Position numbers and translations under genes: made by a program. DNA of 64,000 nucleotides from Dyadobacter bucti (GTDB taxonomy: Bacteria > Bacteroidota > Bacteroidia > Cytophagales > Spirosomataceae): NCBI RefSeq assembly GCF_005869225.1, contig NZ_SWFP01000003.1, forward strand, positions 682,001-746,000, given 5' to 3'. Within the stretch, counting starts at the first letter, position 1. Each line of letters begins with the position of its first letter. Shown piece by piece: positions 28,560-37,620 of the stretch. Under the pieces are notes generated by a model. The model did not search any database. It was not told the DNA's origin and worked only from the letters and a program-made list of their open reading frames with translations.

Positions 28560-28567
28560 CAAACATA
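28560..28567 (-). promoter_or_regulatory. -7 box upstream of the DUF502 gene
   Basis: TATGTTTG on the minus strand exactly matches TAnnTTTG, 59 bases before the ATG. No good -33 TTG is seen at the expected distance. Confidence 0.3.
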
Positions 28568-28723
28568 CAATAGCTTCCCACCGCGGAAACGGATAAAAAT
28601 CAGATCAGGAGGATGAAATATTGGACGATGCCGATTGAATTTGGATATTTGCAGCATCCGGGGTAAATCGGCATTTATTTATGTACGGATAAAAATAGAA
28701 AGAAGTTCACTCATTTAAAGTAT

Positions 28724-29803
28724 ATGTATCAGGCCAGTTATTTAAAACATTTTACCGGGGAAGTTTTTCTGGCGATTGGATGTTCTGAGGAAGAGGCGCA
28801 GTTGGCTTCCGAGGTGTTGGTCAGCGCAGATTTGAGAGGGGTAGACTCACATGGGATTGCCCGTTTGGCAGGATATGTCCGTTTGTACGACCATGGGCGG
28901 TTGAATCCTAAGCCCCAGGTTAAAGTGGTTTATGAAACTGCAAGTACTGCGGTTGTCGATGGAGACAGGGGTCTTGGGTTGGTAGTAGCACCCAAAGCCA
29001 TGGAAATTGCGATGGAAAAAGCTGAGAAAGTCGGTTCCGGCTGGGTTTCTGTCCGAAATTCAAATCACTTCGGAATTGCGGGGTACCATGCAATGCTGGC
29101 GCTTGAAAAAGACATGATCGGCTGGACCATGACGAACGCAGCTCCGCTGGTAACTCCCACATTTTCTCTTGATAAATTACTGGGAACCAATCCAATAGCC
29201 GTGGCAGTGCCTGCGAATGAAGAACCTGCTTTTGTAGCAGATTTTGCTTCGACGGCAGTTGCTTACGGCAAATTTGAAATACTGCAGCGAAAAGGATTGC
29301 CGGCACCGCTTGGCTGGGCGCAGGATTCACAAGGCAATGCCACTACAGATTCCAACGCCGTTAAAAGTGGCGGCGGTCTGTTGCCCCTGGGGTCCGACCG
29401 GGAGCATGGCAGCCACAAAGGATATGGACTGGGTGCAATCGTCGATATTTTTTCCGGGGTACTTTCGGGAGCTAATTTTGGCCCCTGGGTCCCTCCGTTT
29501 GCGACGGCAGGATTTATGTCGACGCAGCAGGCTGTAGGCTTAGGAACGGGACATTTTCTCGGTGCCATGCGGGTAGACGGCTTCCGGCCGGCAGACGAGT
29601 TCAAGGAGGATATGGATAAATGGATCCGTGCGTTCCGGGGGGCAAAATCTGTTGAAGGACAAAAGGTCTTGATACCCGGCGATCCGGAAAGAGAAATGGA
29701 AGCGGAACGCGGCGAAAAGGGTATCCCGCTACTGGAACCTGTCGTATTATCCCTTGCCGAACTGGCCAAACGTTTTAACATCGATTTCGACGTTAATCTT
29801 TGA
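28724..29803 (+). CDS. Malate/L-lactate dehydrogenase family oxidoreductase
   Basis: The 359-residue protein belongs to the Ldh_2 family of NAD(P)-dependent 2-hydroxyacid dehydrogenases, a fold unlike the classical malate dehydrogenase. Motifs include LRGVDSHGIARLAGYVR, DGDRGLGLVVAPKAM, VRNSNHFGIAGYHA with the catalytic histidine, and KGYGLGAIVDIFSGVLSG. Substrates in the family include malate, lactate, ureidoglycolate and 2,3-diketogulonate, and sequence does not decide between them. It is followed after 58 bases by mltG. Confidence 0.9.
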   Translation: MYQASYLKHFTGEVFLAIGCSEEEAQLASEVLVSADLRGVDSHGIARLAGYVRLYDHGRLNPKPQVKVVYETASTAVVDGDRGLGLVVAPKAMEIAMEKAEKVGSGWVSVRNSNHFGIAGYHAMLALEKDMIGWTMTNAAPLVTPTFSLDKLLGTNPIAVAVPANEEPAFVADFASTAVAYGKFEILQRKGLPAPLGWAQDSQGNATTDSNAVKSGGGLLPLGSDREHGSHKGYGLGAIVDIFSGVLSGANFGPWVPPFATAGFMSTQQAVGLGTGHFLGAMRVDGFRPADEFKEDMDKWIRAFRGAKSVEGQKVLIPGDPEREMEAERGEKGIPLLEPVVLSLAELAKRFNIDFDVNL

Positions 29804-29861
29804 AGTTTTAATATTGTCAAAACCGAAACAGCGAAAAGCTTGCTGTTATAAGCTAAAATAT

Positions 29862-30899
29862 ATGTCCCGCAATTTCAAAGTAGGGTTGTTTGTCACCATT
29901 GCGATTCTTACAACCACTTTTACATTTTATTTCTGGCAGATTTTCAAAACGCCCAATTTACAGGTTGACAAGCAGACCAATTTCGCATTGCTGATCCCGG
30001 AGACGGCGACATATCAAACCGTGCTGGACTCCCTGAAAAAGCATGATGTCATTAACGATCATATTTCTTTCCGTTTTCTCGCGAGGTTGCTGAGCTATTC
30101 TGAAAAACTAAAGCCGGGAAGATATGTAATAAAGCCCAATACAAGTAATTACGAGGCTATCAAAAAACTGATTTCGGGAAATCAGGATGCGGTAAAGCTG
30201 ACATTCAATAACATCCGGCTGAAGGAAGACCTGATAGCGCGTATCGGGAGCCGGTTTGAATTTGGGGAAGATAATTTTCGCAAAGCGCTTAGCGATCCTG
30301 CGGTTTGTGCCAAGTACGGCCTGGATACCCTTACAATCGTTTCCATGTTTTTGCCCAATACCTATGATATTTACTGGACCACCGGAACGGAAAAGTTTCT
30401 GGACAGGATGCACAGCGAGTATAAAAAATATTGGACTGATGAAAAAGTGGCAAAAGCGAGGGAAATCGGCCTGACGCCTGTACAGGTTTCGATACTCGCA
30501 TCGATTGTAGAGGAGGAGCAGGCAAGAAAAGTAGATGAGCGCCCAAAAGTTGCAGGTTTGTATATCAACAGATTGAAAGCGCAGATGCCATTGCAGGCAG
30601 ACCCTACGATCAAGTTTGCGTTGCAGGATTTTGCTATCAAGCGTATTCTTAATCAGCAACTGCTTATTAATTCTCCATATAATACTTATGTAAATACCGG
30701 CCTGCCTCCCGGACCGATTCGCGTGGCGGATTTCAATTCGCTGGATGCGGTGCTGAATTATGATAAACACGATTATGTATATATGTGCGCCAAGGCCGAC
30801 CTTTCCGGATACCACGCTTTCGCCACCAATTATAAGGACCACTTAAACAACGCCCGCATGTACCAGGCAGAGTTGAACCGTTTGAAAATCATGAAGTAA
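29862..30899 (+). CDS. mltG: Endolytic murein transglycosylase
   Basis: MltG cuts nascent glycan strands and so sets glycan chain length at the inner membrane. The 345-residue protein has one N-terminal membrane anchor (GLFVTIAILTTTFTFYFW), a LysM-like region, and the YceG catalytic block SILASIVEEEQARKVDE with the catalytic Glu at 217, then GLYINRLKAQMPLQADPT and YVNTGLPPGPI. The ATG at 29862 is used because an upstream reading from 29754 overlaps ldh in another frame. Confidence 0.94.
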   Translation: MSRNFKVGLFVTIAILTTTFTFYFWQIFKTPNLQVDKQTNFALLIPETATYQTVLDSLKKHDVINDHISFRFLARLLSYSEKLKPGRYVIKPNTSNYEAIKKLISGNQDAVKLTFNNIRLKEDLIARIGSRFEFGEDNFRKALSDPAVCAKYGLDTLTIVSMFLPNTYDIYWTTGTEKFLDRMHSEYKKYWTDEKVAKAREIGLTPVQVSILASIVEEEQARKVDERPKVAGLYINRLKAQMPLQADPTIKFALQDFAIKRILNQQLLINSPYNTYVNTGLPPGPIRVADFNSLDAVLNYDKHDYVYMCAKADLSGYHAFATNYKDHLNNARMYQAELNRLKIMK

Positions 30900-30947
30900 T
30901 GTGATCGTTTCGGCCTTTCACAGATTTTATACTTACAGCAATTACGA

Positions 30948-31364
30948 ATGTTCAGCTACGAAGTCAAAGGGATCAGGGTGCGTTATGCGGATACGGATCA
31001 AATGGGATACGTTTATTACGGAAACTATGCGCGCTATTATGAAATCGGGCGGGTAGAGGCTTTGCGAAGCCTTGATTTTCATTATAAAGTAATGGAAGAC
31101 GAAGGGGTGATGATGCCTGTTTATGAAAACCATTCGCGTTATATCAAACCTGCCCGGTATGATGATGAGTTGAATATCCGGGTAATCTTGCGCGAAATGC
31201 CTGGCATAAGAGTTGTATTTCAATACGAGATCCGTAACCAGAACAACATTTTGCTGAATACAGGAGAAACGACTCTTGTTTTTCAGAGACGTGATAATGG
31301 GAAGCTCTGCCCGGCTCCCGAGAAACTATTGAATAAATTGAAACCATATTTCGATTCCAAGTAG
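30948..31364 (+). CDS. Acyl-CoA thioesterase, YbgC/FadM (4HBT) family
   Basis: The 138-residue hotdog-fold protein has the family active-site motif RYADTDQMGYVYYGNYARYY, with the catalytic aspartate at 17. Members hydrolyse short or medium acyl-CoA, or thioesters linked to the Tol-Pal and phospholipid machinery. The exact chain length cannot be told. It lies 48 bases after mltG and 16 bases before the YihY gene, so these are probably one transcript. Confidence 0.9.
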   Translation: MFSYEVKGIRVRYADTDQMGYVYYGNYARYYEIGRVEALRSLDFHYKVMEDEGVMMPVYENHSRYIKPARYDDELNIRVILREMPGIRVVFQYEIRNQNNILLNTGETTLVFQRRDNGKLCPAPEKLLNKLKPYFDSK

Positions 31365-31380
31365 TAACACCGGTAATACT

Positions 31381-32304
31381 ATGCTTGAAAAACTGTTGAA
31401 AAACCGCCATATCAAGCGACTTATCATTTGGTTACAGCGAACAATGCTGTTGAAAGGAACAGCTTCGTTATATGATGTTCTGGCGAATCTTGTAAAAAGT
31501 AACGGCAAGTACGATATTGACCAGCGTGCGTCGGCAGTGGCGTATAGTTTGACACTGGCTGCTTTTCCTGCCATCATTTTTTTATTCACACTCATTCCCT
31601 ACATCCCGATAGAGGATCTTGACAAGCAGATACTTGAACTGCTCCGGGAAAATATGCCGAGCGGGATTTACAAAGATGCGGACCAAACCATTATTGATAT
31701 CATAAGCCGTCCGCGCTCTGGAGTACTTTCCTTTGGTTTTATTTTTGCGATGATTGCCTCCACGAACGGAATGATGTCGCTCATGCGGTCGTTTGATATG
31801 GTGTATGAGGATATTGAAACGCGGGGATTTTTGAAAATAAGGGTTATTGCCATGCTTCTCACTTTGCTGCTGATCGTGGTGCTTTTTTTATCGGTTATCC
31901 TGCTGATCGTTGGGGATGGAGTGATGAATCTGCTGAGCGAGTGGCATATTATCCAAGATAACTGGCTCCTTGTTTTGCTTAACATTACACGGTATCTGAT
32001 CAGTTTCGGGTCCCTGATGCTTGCAATTTCACTGATCTATCGTTTTGCCCCTTCACACGGGAGGCAGTATACTTTTGTAAATATCGGCACTATTGTTGCC
32101 TCAGTATTGATCCTGATTTCGACTTACGGTTTCTCTTTTTATCTGTCGCGATTCAGCTCCTATAACAAGCTTTACGGTTCCATCGGAACCATGATTGCCC
32201 TGATGATCTGGCTTTATCTACTCGCCTTTGTTATCATTCTGGGGTTTGAGATTAATGCCAGCATTGCCACGTCTTCCAGGTCCGTTCGTCCGGTTAAACA
32301 CTGA
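31381..32304 (+). CDS. YihY/BrkB-family inner-membrane protein
   Basis: The 307-residue protein has about six membrane helices and the YihY blocks ASAVAYSLTLAAFPAIIFLF, GAATNG-like ASTNGMMSLMRSFDMVYE, and a final FVIILGFEINA. The family (PF03631) was once called ribonuclease BN through an error; it is an integral membrane protein whose activity is unproven, with proposed transport roles. A glutamate in the last helix (GFEINA) is well conserved. Confidence 0.88.
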   Translation: MLEKLLKNRHIKRLIIWLQRTMLLKGTASLYDVLANLVKSNGKYDIDQRASAVAYSLTLAAFPAIIFLFTLIPYIPIEDLDKQILELLRENMPSGIYKDADQTIIDIISRPRSGVLSFGFIFAMIASTNGMMSLMRSFDMVYEDIETRGFLKIRVIAMLLTLLLIVVLFLSVILLIVGDGVMNLLSEWHIIQDNWLLVLLNITRYLISFGSLMLAISLIYRFAPSHGRQYTFVNIGTIVASVLILISTYGFSFYLSRFSSYNKLYGSIGTMIALMIWLYLLAFVIILGFEINASIATSSRSVRPVKH

Positions 32305-32349
32305 TTTACCGTAAAATAACTATGTCTCCCGTTTGTCTTTAATTGTAGC

Positions 32350-32357
32350 TAGTTTTG
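32350..32357 (+). promoter_or_regulatory. -7 box for the glycosyltransferase gene
   Basis: TAGTTTTG exactly matches TAnnTTTG. A TTTG at 32332-32335 lies only 14 bases upstream, which is shorter than the usual spacer, so the call is tentative. Confidence 0.3.
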
Positions 32358-32428
32358 TAGCTTACGGTGAGGATGTAATTGAAAGATACGCCGTTGTGAG
32401 ATAGGAAATCGTGTTCTAGCGTATTGAA

Positions 32429-33421
32429 ATGGAAGAATCTGGACTACCACTGGTTACTGTAATCCTGACGTCATATAATCAGGAAAAATATATTGAGGAA
32501 GCACTCACTTCCGTATTTTATCAGACTTACCCCTATATTCAGCTGATTGTCGTCGATAATGCCAGCACTGACAATACGCTGGCTTTGATCGAGCGATTTC
32601 GAGTTACTTCTCCTGCGTTTCAGCTGATTAAAAATAATGTAAATGCGGGTTTGTGTCGCGCCTTTAACCAGGGACTGTCGCTGGCTCATGGAAAGTATGT
32701 CATCGACCTCTCCGGAGATGATATTCTGATCTCTGGCAGAATTGAAGATCAGGTGTCTGCTTTCGAAGAACTGTCCGAGGAATACGCGGTGGTTTTTTCA
32801 AACGCAACTTACGTGGACGCGGCGGGCAGAAATGTGCGGAATCATTACCCGGTAGATAAAAGTGGCAAGTCGCTTCAAAGCGTTCCTTCGGGGGACGTTT
32901 ACAAAAATATCCTTGAACGGTATTTTATCTGTACGCCAACCATGATGATGCGCACAGCTATCTTGAATCAGCTGGGTGGCTATGATGAAAACCTGCTCTT
33001 TGAGGACTTTGATTTCTGGATACGCTCGTCTGTGAAGTTTAAATATTTTTATCTGGACGAGATTCTGATGAAGAAAAGAATTCTCCCCGTTTCCTTGTCT
33101 TCACTAGTTTATAAAAAGGGTAGCGGAATGCTGGCTTCTTATTACGCTGTTTGCAACAAAGCCTATGATTTGAACCGCGACCAGAAGGAATTTGATCTAT
33201 TGGCTGCCCGTATACGTACATTCATCAGGAAATGTTTGTACGCACAAGAGTTTGAGCTAGCCATCCGTTTTCGCAGGTTACTCAATTATATCGAGAACCC
33301 CGGATGGAAAACAGAGGTGATCGTTTTTCTTTGCAGATTGCACCTCCCTATCAATTTTATTTACCGTTTTTATATTAAGAACGTAAAAAAAGCATTTACG
33401 CCGGAAGGTTTTAGCTTTTAG
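32429..33421 (+). CDS. Family 2 glycosyltransferase
   Basis: The 330-residue protein is a GT-A-fold enzyme with the N-terminal block LPLVTVILTSYNQEKYIEEA, the nucleotide-sugar segment VDNASTDNTLALIERF, and a DxD-like LSGDDILISGR. A GGYDENLLFEDFDFWIRSS block corresponds to the acceptor/catalytic region with its ED pair. The C-terminal 100 residues are helical and basic. The sugar and acceptor are unknown; a surface polysaccharide or glycoconjugate is the usual role. It stands 124 bases after the YihY gene and 29 bases before the Sua5-type gene. Confidence 0.88.
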   Translation: MEESGLPLVTVILTSYNQEKYIEEALTSVFYQTYPYIQLIVVDNASTDNTLALIERFRVTSPAFQLIKNNVNAGLCRAFNQGLSLAHGKYVIDLSGDDILISGRIEDQVSAFEELSEEYAVVFSNATYVDAAGRNVRNHYPVDKSGKSLQSVPSGDVYKNILERYFICTPTMMMRTAILNQLGGYDENLLFEDFDFWIRSSVKFKYFYLDEILMKKRILPVSLSSLVYKKGSGMLASYYAVCNKAYDLNRDQKEFDLLAARIRTFIRKCLYAQEFELAIRFRRLLNYIENPGWKTEVIVFLCRLHLPINFIYRFYIKNVKKAFTPEGFSF

Positions 33422-33450
33422 AGTTGTTAGTATAGAAAGTCTTTTTTTCT

Positions 33451-34077
33451 ATGCCTGCCGAACTGATTAAAATTTATCCGCAAAATCCTGATGAAAGAAG
33501 AATACGTCAGGTCGTTGATTGCCTGAGAGATGGAGGGTTGGTGATCTATCCAACCGACACGGTTTATGGATTAGGATGCGACATCTACAATTCCAGGGCA
33601 GTTGAAAAGATCGCCCGCATCAAAGGTGTTAAGCCTCAAAAGAACGATTTTTCATTTATTTGCTACGACCTGAGCCACATCGCAGATTTTGCCAAAGTGG
33701 GAAATGCGGCGTTTAAAGTAATGAAAAAAGTTTTGCCTGGACCCTACACATTCATCCTTGAAGCCACCAGTAGTGTTCCTAAGCTTTTAAATACGAATAA
33801 GAAAACGGTAGGAATCCGTGTTCCGGACAACCCTATTCCCAGATTGGTGGTAAAAGGTCTAGGGAATCCGATCGTTACTACGTCTATTAAGGATGATGAT
33901 GAAATCATTGAATATTCGACCGATCCTGAACTGATTTTTGAAAAATTTCAACATCAGGTTGATATGGTTATCGACGGAGGTTATGGTGGAAACATTGCGT
34001 CAACAATTGTAAAAGCTGACTCAGAATACTTCGAAATCATTCGTGAAGGACTTGGAGACCCAAGTGTGTTTTTGTGA
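33451..34077 (+). CDS. Sua5/YciO/YrdC-family (L-threonylcarbamoyladenylate synthase-like) protein
   Basis: The 208-residue protein carries the YrdC-fold motif GGLVIYPTDTVYGLGCD, LPGPYTFILEAT and VGIRVPDN. The family makes threonylcarbamoyl-AMP for the t6A37 modification of tRNAs that read ANN codons, together with TsaB, TsaD and TsaE. It lacks the extra Sua5 C-terminal domain and could be the YciO type, whose function is less certain. It is 29 bases after the glycosyltransferase gene. Confidence 0.87.
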   Translation: MPAELIKIYPQNPDERRIRQVVDCLRDGGLVIYPTDTVYGLGCDIYNSRAVEKIARIKGVKPQKNDFSFICYDLSHIADFAKVGNAAFKVMKKVLPGPYTFILEATSSVPKLLNTNKKTVGIRVPDNPIPRLVVKGLGNPIVTTSIKDDDEIIEYSTDPELIFEKFQHQVDMVIDGGYGGNIASTIVKADSEYFEIIREGLGDPSVFL

Positions 34078-34209
34078 CAAGGAAAATGTAATAATCTAAG
34101 TACGAGTTGAACAATATGAGCTATGGAAAATAATTATTATAAATTTTTTGATAATATCATTAGCCTTTGCCATATTTATAGTGACAGTATTTTCGAGCAT
34201 TAAGAACAA

Positions 34210-34839
34210 TTGAAGGAAGTACAGATTGAATTGCAGTATTTGCCCTGCCTGGAATATTTTACCTGTATACTTGAGTACGACAGGATCCACGTCGATATTG
34301 AAGAGCGGTATGTGAAGCAAACGCATCGAAACAGGTGTAGCGTGCTTACAACCAACAAAATTGATGTGCTGACCATACCTGTTAAAGGCTATGAGGCAGC
34401 TTGCCCCACAAAAGATATAAAGATAGATTACAACCAGGACTGGATTCGCCGTCATTTGGGTTGCCTTAAGTCCGCCTACGGAAAATCACCGTTTTACGAA
34501 TATTACGCACCCGAGCTCGTTCAGACTTACGATAAGAAATTTACGTATCTGGTAGATTTGAATTATGAATTATTGACAATTTGTCTTAGATTGGTTGGAA
34601 TAAAGAAAAATATTGTGTACAATTTGTCAGGTGATTTTGCGGCAAAAAATGGTGTTGTAAACGATATATCGCTCATTAACAACAGGAAGAGCACCAATTC
34701 ACATAAATATTATCAGTCAGTACCTTATTATCAGACCTTCGGGAATGATTTTGTGAGTAATCTGAGTATTGTAGATTTAATTTTTAACATGGGGCCGGAA
34801 GCAAAGAGTGTTTTGTTAAGATCCTGTAAGTCTCAATAA
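34210..34839 (+). CDS. WbqC family protein (TTG start)
   Basis: The 209-residue protein has the WbqC blocks IELQYLPCLEYF, NRCSVLTTNKIDVLTIPV and DWIRRHLGCLKSAYGKSPF, then ELLTICLRLVGI. WbqC proteins occur in O-antigen and polysaccharide loci and may act on amino sugars, but the activity is not proven. There is a stop codon two codons upstream, at 34201, so the TTG at 34210 is the only start that keeps the conserved N-terminus. The 132 bases before it are A/T-rich, with no clear promoter. Confidence 0.85.
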   Translation: MKEVQIELQYLPCLEYFTCILEYDRIHVDIEERYVKQTHRNRCSVLTTNKIDVLTIPVKGYEAACPTKDIKIDYNQDWIRRHLGCLKSAYGKSPFYEYYAPELVQTYDKKFTYLVDLNYELLTICLRLVGIKKNIVYNLSGDFAAKNGVVNDISLINNRKSTNSHKYYQSVPYYQTFGNDFVSNLSIVDLIFNMGPEAKSVLLRSCKSQ

Positions 34840-34904
34840 GCTATTTTGAACAAACAAGGATCAAGTAGCGTTTAGAATATTAAAACACTTTTTATTGCTA
34901 CACA

Positions 34905-37445
34905 ATGGAAGCAAAATTTTCGAATAGAGTGAAAGAAGTAATCTCAATGAGCCGGGAAGAAGCCCTCCGTCTTGGACATGATTACATTGGTGCAGAACAC
35001 TTATTACTTGGCATGATTCGTGAGGGCGACGGTGTGGCAATTGGTTTATTGAAAAAACTCGGCGTGTCTTTAGAAGATGTACGACAGAACATCGAGCAGG
35101 CAACCAAGGGTGCAGCTACCAATAATGTTAAGAATTTGCAGAATATACCTCTGACAAGGCAGTCGGAAAAGGTTTTGAAAATTACCTATCTGGAAGCTAA
35201 GATTTTCAAAAGCACACTGATCGGTACAGAACATTTACTGCTTTCGATTTTAAGGGACGAGGATAATATCGGCACCCAGATCTTACATAAGTTTAATGTT
35301 AACTACGAAGTCATTAAGGAAATGTTAGAATATCAATCATCAGGATCACGACCCAATATGGGTCCAGAGACCGAAGACGGAGATGACGAAGCAAGAGGAG
35401 GAATGTTTGGGGGAGGAAGTGGCTCGGCATCCGGGAAAGAATCCAAGGGAGCGGAAAAATCCCGTACACCAGTTTTAGATAATTTTGGCCGCGATTTGAC
35501 AAAAATGGCGGAAGTTGGCAAACTGGATCCAATTGTAGGACGTGAAAAGGAAATCGAGCGTGTTGCTCAGATCTTGAGTCGTCGTAAAAAGAATAACCCG
35601 ATCCTTATCGGTGAACCGGGTGTAGGTAAAACGGCCATCGCGGAAGGTCTTGCGTTGAGAATCGTGCAGAAAAAGGTTTCGAGGGTTTTATTTGGTAAAC
35701 GTGTAGTTACACTTGACTTAGCGTCACTTGTTGCCGGCACAAAATATCGGGGACAATTTGAGGAGAGAATGAAGGCTGTCATGAACGAGCTCGAAAAATC
35801 TCCGGATGTTATTTTGTTCATAGATGAGCTGCATACTATCGTCGGTGCTGGGGGTGCATCAGGTTCGCTGGACGCTTCGAACATGTTCAAACCGGCTTTA
35901 TCGCGCGGTGAAATTCAGTGTATCGGTGCGACAACGCTTGATGAGTATCGTCAGTATATCGAAAAAGATGGTGCTCTTGCCCGTCGTTTTCAGATGGTCA
36001 TGGTGGACGCTACTTCTATTGAAGAAACTATCCAGATCCTTGAAAATATCAAGGATAAATATGAAGATCACCACCATGTAAATTATACGCCGGAATCTAT
36101 CAGCACGGCTGTTAAATTGTCCGAGCGGTACATCACAGACAGATTCCTGCCGGACAAAGCTATTGACGTCCTGGATGAAGTTGGTGCGCGTGTGCATATC
36201 AGCAATATTACCGTTCCTGAGGACATTCTGGTTCTTGAAGAGCAAATCGAGAACATCAAGCAGGAAAAAAACAGGGTCGTAAAAAGCCAGAAATATGAGG
36301 AAGCTGCGCAGCTGAGAGATCGCGAGAAAAAGCTGATCGACCAACTGGAGCGTGCCAAACTGGCTTGGGAAGAAGAAACAAAACAGAAACGCTATACGGT
36401 TACTGAACATAATGTTGCAGAAGTCGTAGCGATGATGACTGGTATTCCGGTTACAAACGTATCGATGGACGAGGGCAAAAAGCTGCTGAATATGGCGGAT
36501 GAGCTTAAGGCCAAAGTTATCGGTCAGGATCCGCCGATCGAGAAGCTTGTGAAAGCAATTCAGCGGACAAGGGTAGGATTGAAAGATCCTAAAAAACCAA
36601 TAGGTTCTTTTATATTCCTTGGACCAACAGGTGTGGGTAAAACCGAGCTTGCGAAGGTGTTGTCAACTTATTTGTTCGATAAAGACGATTCTCTGGTGCG
36701 CATCGATATGAGTGAATACATGGAGAAATTCAGTGTATCACGTTTAGTTGGAGCTCCTCCGGGATATGTAGGTTACGAAGAGGGTGGTCAGTTGACCGAA
36801 AAAATCAGACGGAAACCATACAGTGTTGTTTTGTTGGATGAGATCGAAAAAGCGCATCCGGATGTATTTAATATCTTGTTACAGGTTCTGGATGATGGTA
36901 TTTTGACCGATGGCCTGGGACGCAGGGTTGACTTCCGGAATACGATCATTATCATGACATCAAATATTGGTGCACGTGATTTGAAAGATTTTGGATCAGG
37001 AATAGGCTTCTCGACGAAGGCAAAATCTGAAAACCAGGATGATATTATGAAAGGCACAATTCAAAGTGCACTACGTAAAGCATTTTCGCCGGAATTTCTC
37101 AACCGTTTGGACGATGTAATTGTATTTAATTCGCTTCAACGCGAAGATTTGCACCGGATTATCGATATATCTCTTGGCAAGCTATTTAACCGTGTGAAAG
37201 GTCTTGGTTACGAGATTGAATTGACGGTTCCTGCGAAGGACTTTCTTTCTGAAAAAGGATATGATCCACAGTATGGAGCACGTCCTTTGAACAGGGCGAT
37301 CCAGAAATATCTTGAAGATCCCGTTGCTGAGGAAATTCTGAAAGGTGATTTGCGTGAAGGCGACGTTCTTGTGGCAAATCATGAAGAGAATAGTGAACAA
37401 CTTGTTATCAGTGTACGTAAAAAAGAGGAAGAACTGGCCAACTAA
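34905..37445 (+). CDS. clpC: ClpC-type AAA+ ATPase subunit of Clp protease
   Basis: ClpC unfolds proteins and feeds them to ClpP. The 846 residues hold two N-terminal Clp repeats ([19 protein letters not shown] and its partner near residue 80), a Gly-rich linker near 155-185, and AAA domain 1 with Walker A GEPGVGKT at 236-243. A UVR motif lies near 455-490 ([18 protein letters not shown]), and AAA domain 2 has GPTGVGKT at 573-580. The UVR motif and N-domain distinguish it from ClpB and ClpA; it would need an adaptor or its own N-domain for substrates. A good terminator follows. Confidence 0.96.
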   Translation: MEAKFSNRVKEVISMSREEALRLGHDYIGAEHLLLGMIREGDGVAIGLLKKLGVSLEDVRQNIEQATKGAATNNVKNLQNIPLTRQSEKVLKITYLEAKIFKSTLIGTEHLLLSILRDEDNIGTQILHKFNVNYEVIKEMLEYQSSGSRPNMGPETEDGDDEARGGMFGGGSGSASGKESKGAEKSRTPVLDNFGRDLTKMAEVGKLDPIVGREKEIERVAQILSRRKKNNPILIGEPGVGKTAIAEGLALRIVQKKVSRVLFGKRVVTLDLASLVAGTKYRGQFEERMKAVMNELEKSPDVILFIDELHTIVGAGGASGSLDASNMFKPALSRGEIQCIGATTLDEYRQYIEKDGALARRFQMVMVDATSIEETIQILENIKDKYEDHHHVNYTPESISTAVKLSERYITDRFLPDKAIDVLDEVGARVHISNITVPEDILVLEEQIENIKQEKNRVVKSQKYEEAAQLRDREKKLIDQLERAKLAWEEETKQKRYTVTEHNVAEVVAMMTGIPVTNVSMDEGKKLLNMADELKAKVIGQDPPIEKLVKAIQRTRVGLKDPKKPIGSFIFLGPTGVGKTELAKVLSTYLFDKDDSLVRIDMSEYMEKFSVSRLVGAPPGYVGYEEGGQLTEKIRRKPYSVVLLDEIEKAHPDVFNILLQVLDDGILTDGLGRRVDFRNTIIIMTSNIGARDLKDFGSGIGFSTKAKSENQDDIMKGTIQSALRKAFSPEFLNRLDDVIVFNSLQREDLHRIIDISLGKLFNRVKGLGYEIELTVPAKDFLSEKGYDPQYGARPLNRAIQKYLEDPVAEEILKGDLREGDVLVANHEENSEQLVISVRKKEEELAN

Positions 37446-37481
37446 TCAAGGCAGTTCGTTATAGCAATAATTGTTTTTCTG

Positions 37482-37514
37482 GAGGCAGGTCATTTTGATC
37501 TGCCTCTTTTTTTG
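37482..37514 (+). terminator. Terminator of clpC
   Basis: An 11-bp stem (37482-37492 with 37496-37506, one G-U pair) has a 3-base loop and is followed by T7 at 37507-37513. This is a textbook intrinsic terminator 37 bases after the clpC stop. Confidence 0.88.
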
Positions 37515-37620
37515 TTTGACACTTATTAATATGTCTCGGGCAAATGATATTGTTAGTTTTAGAAATTAGCATAGTGAATTAGTTTATATTTAAACCTTGG
37601 AAATTTTTATACAAATCCGG

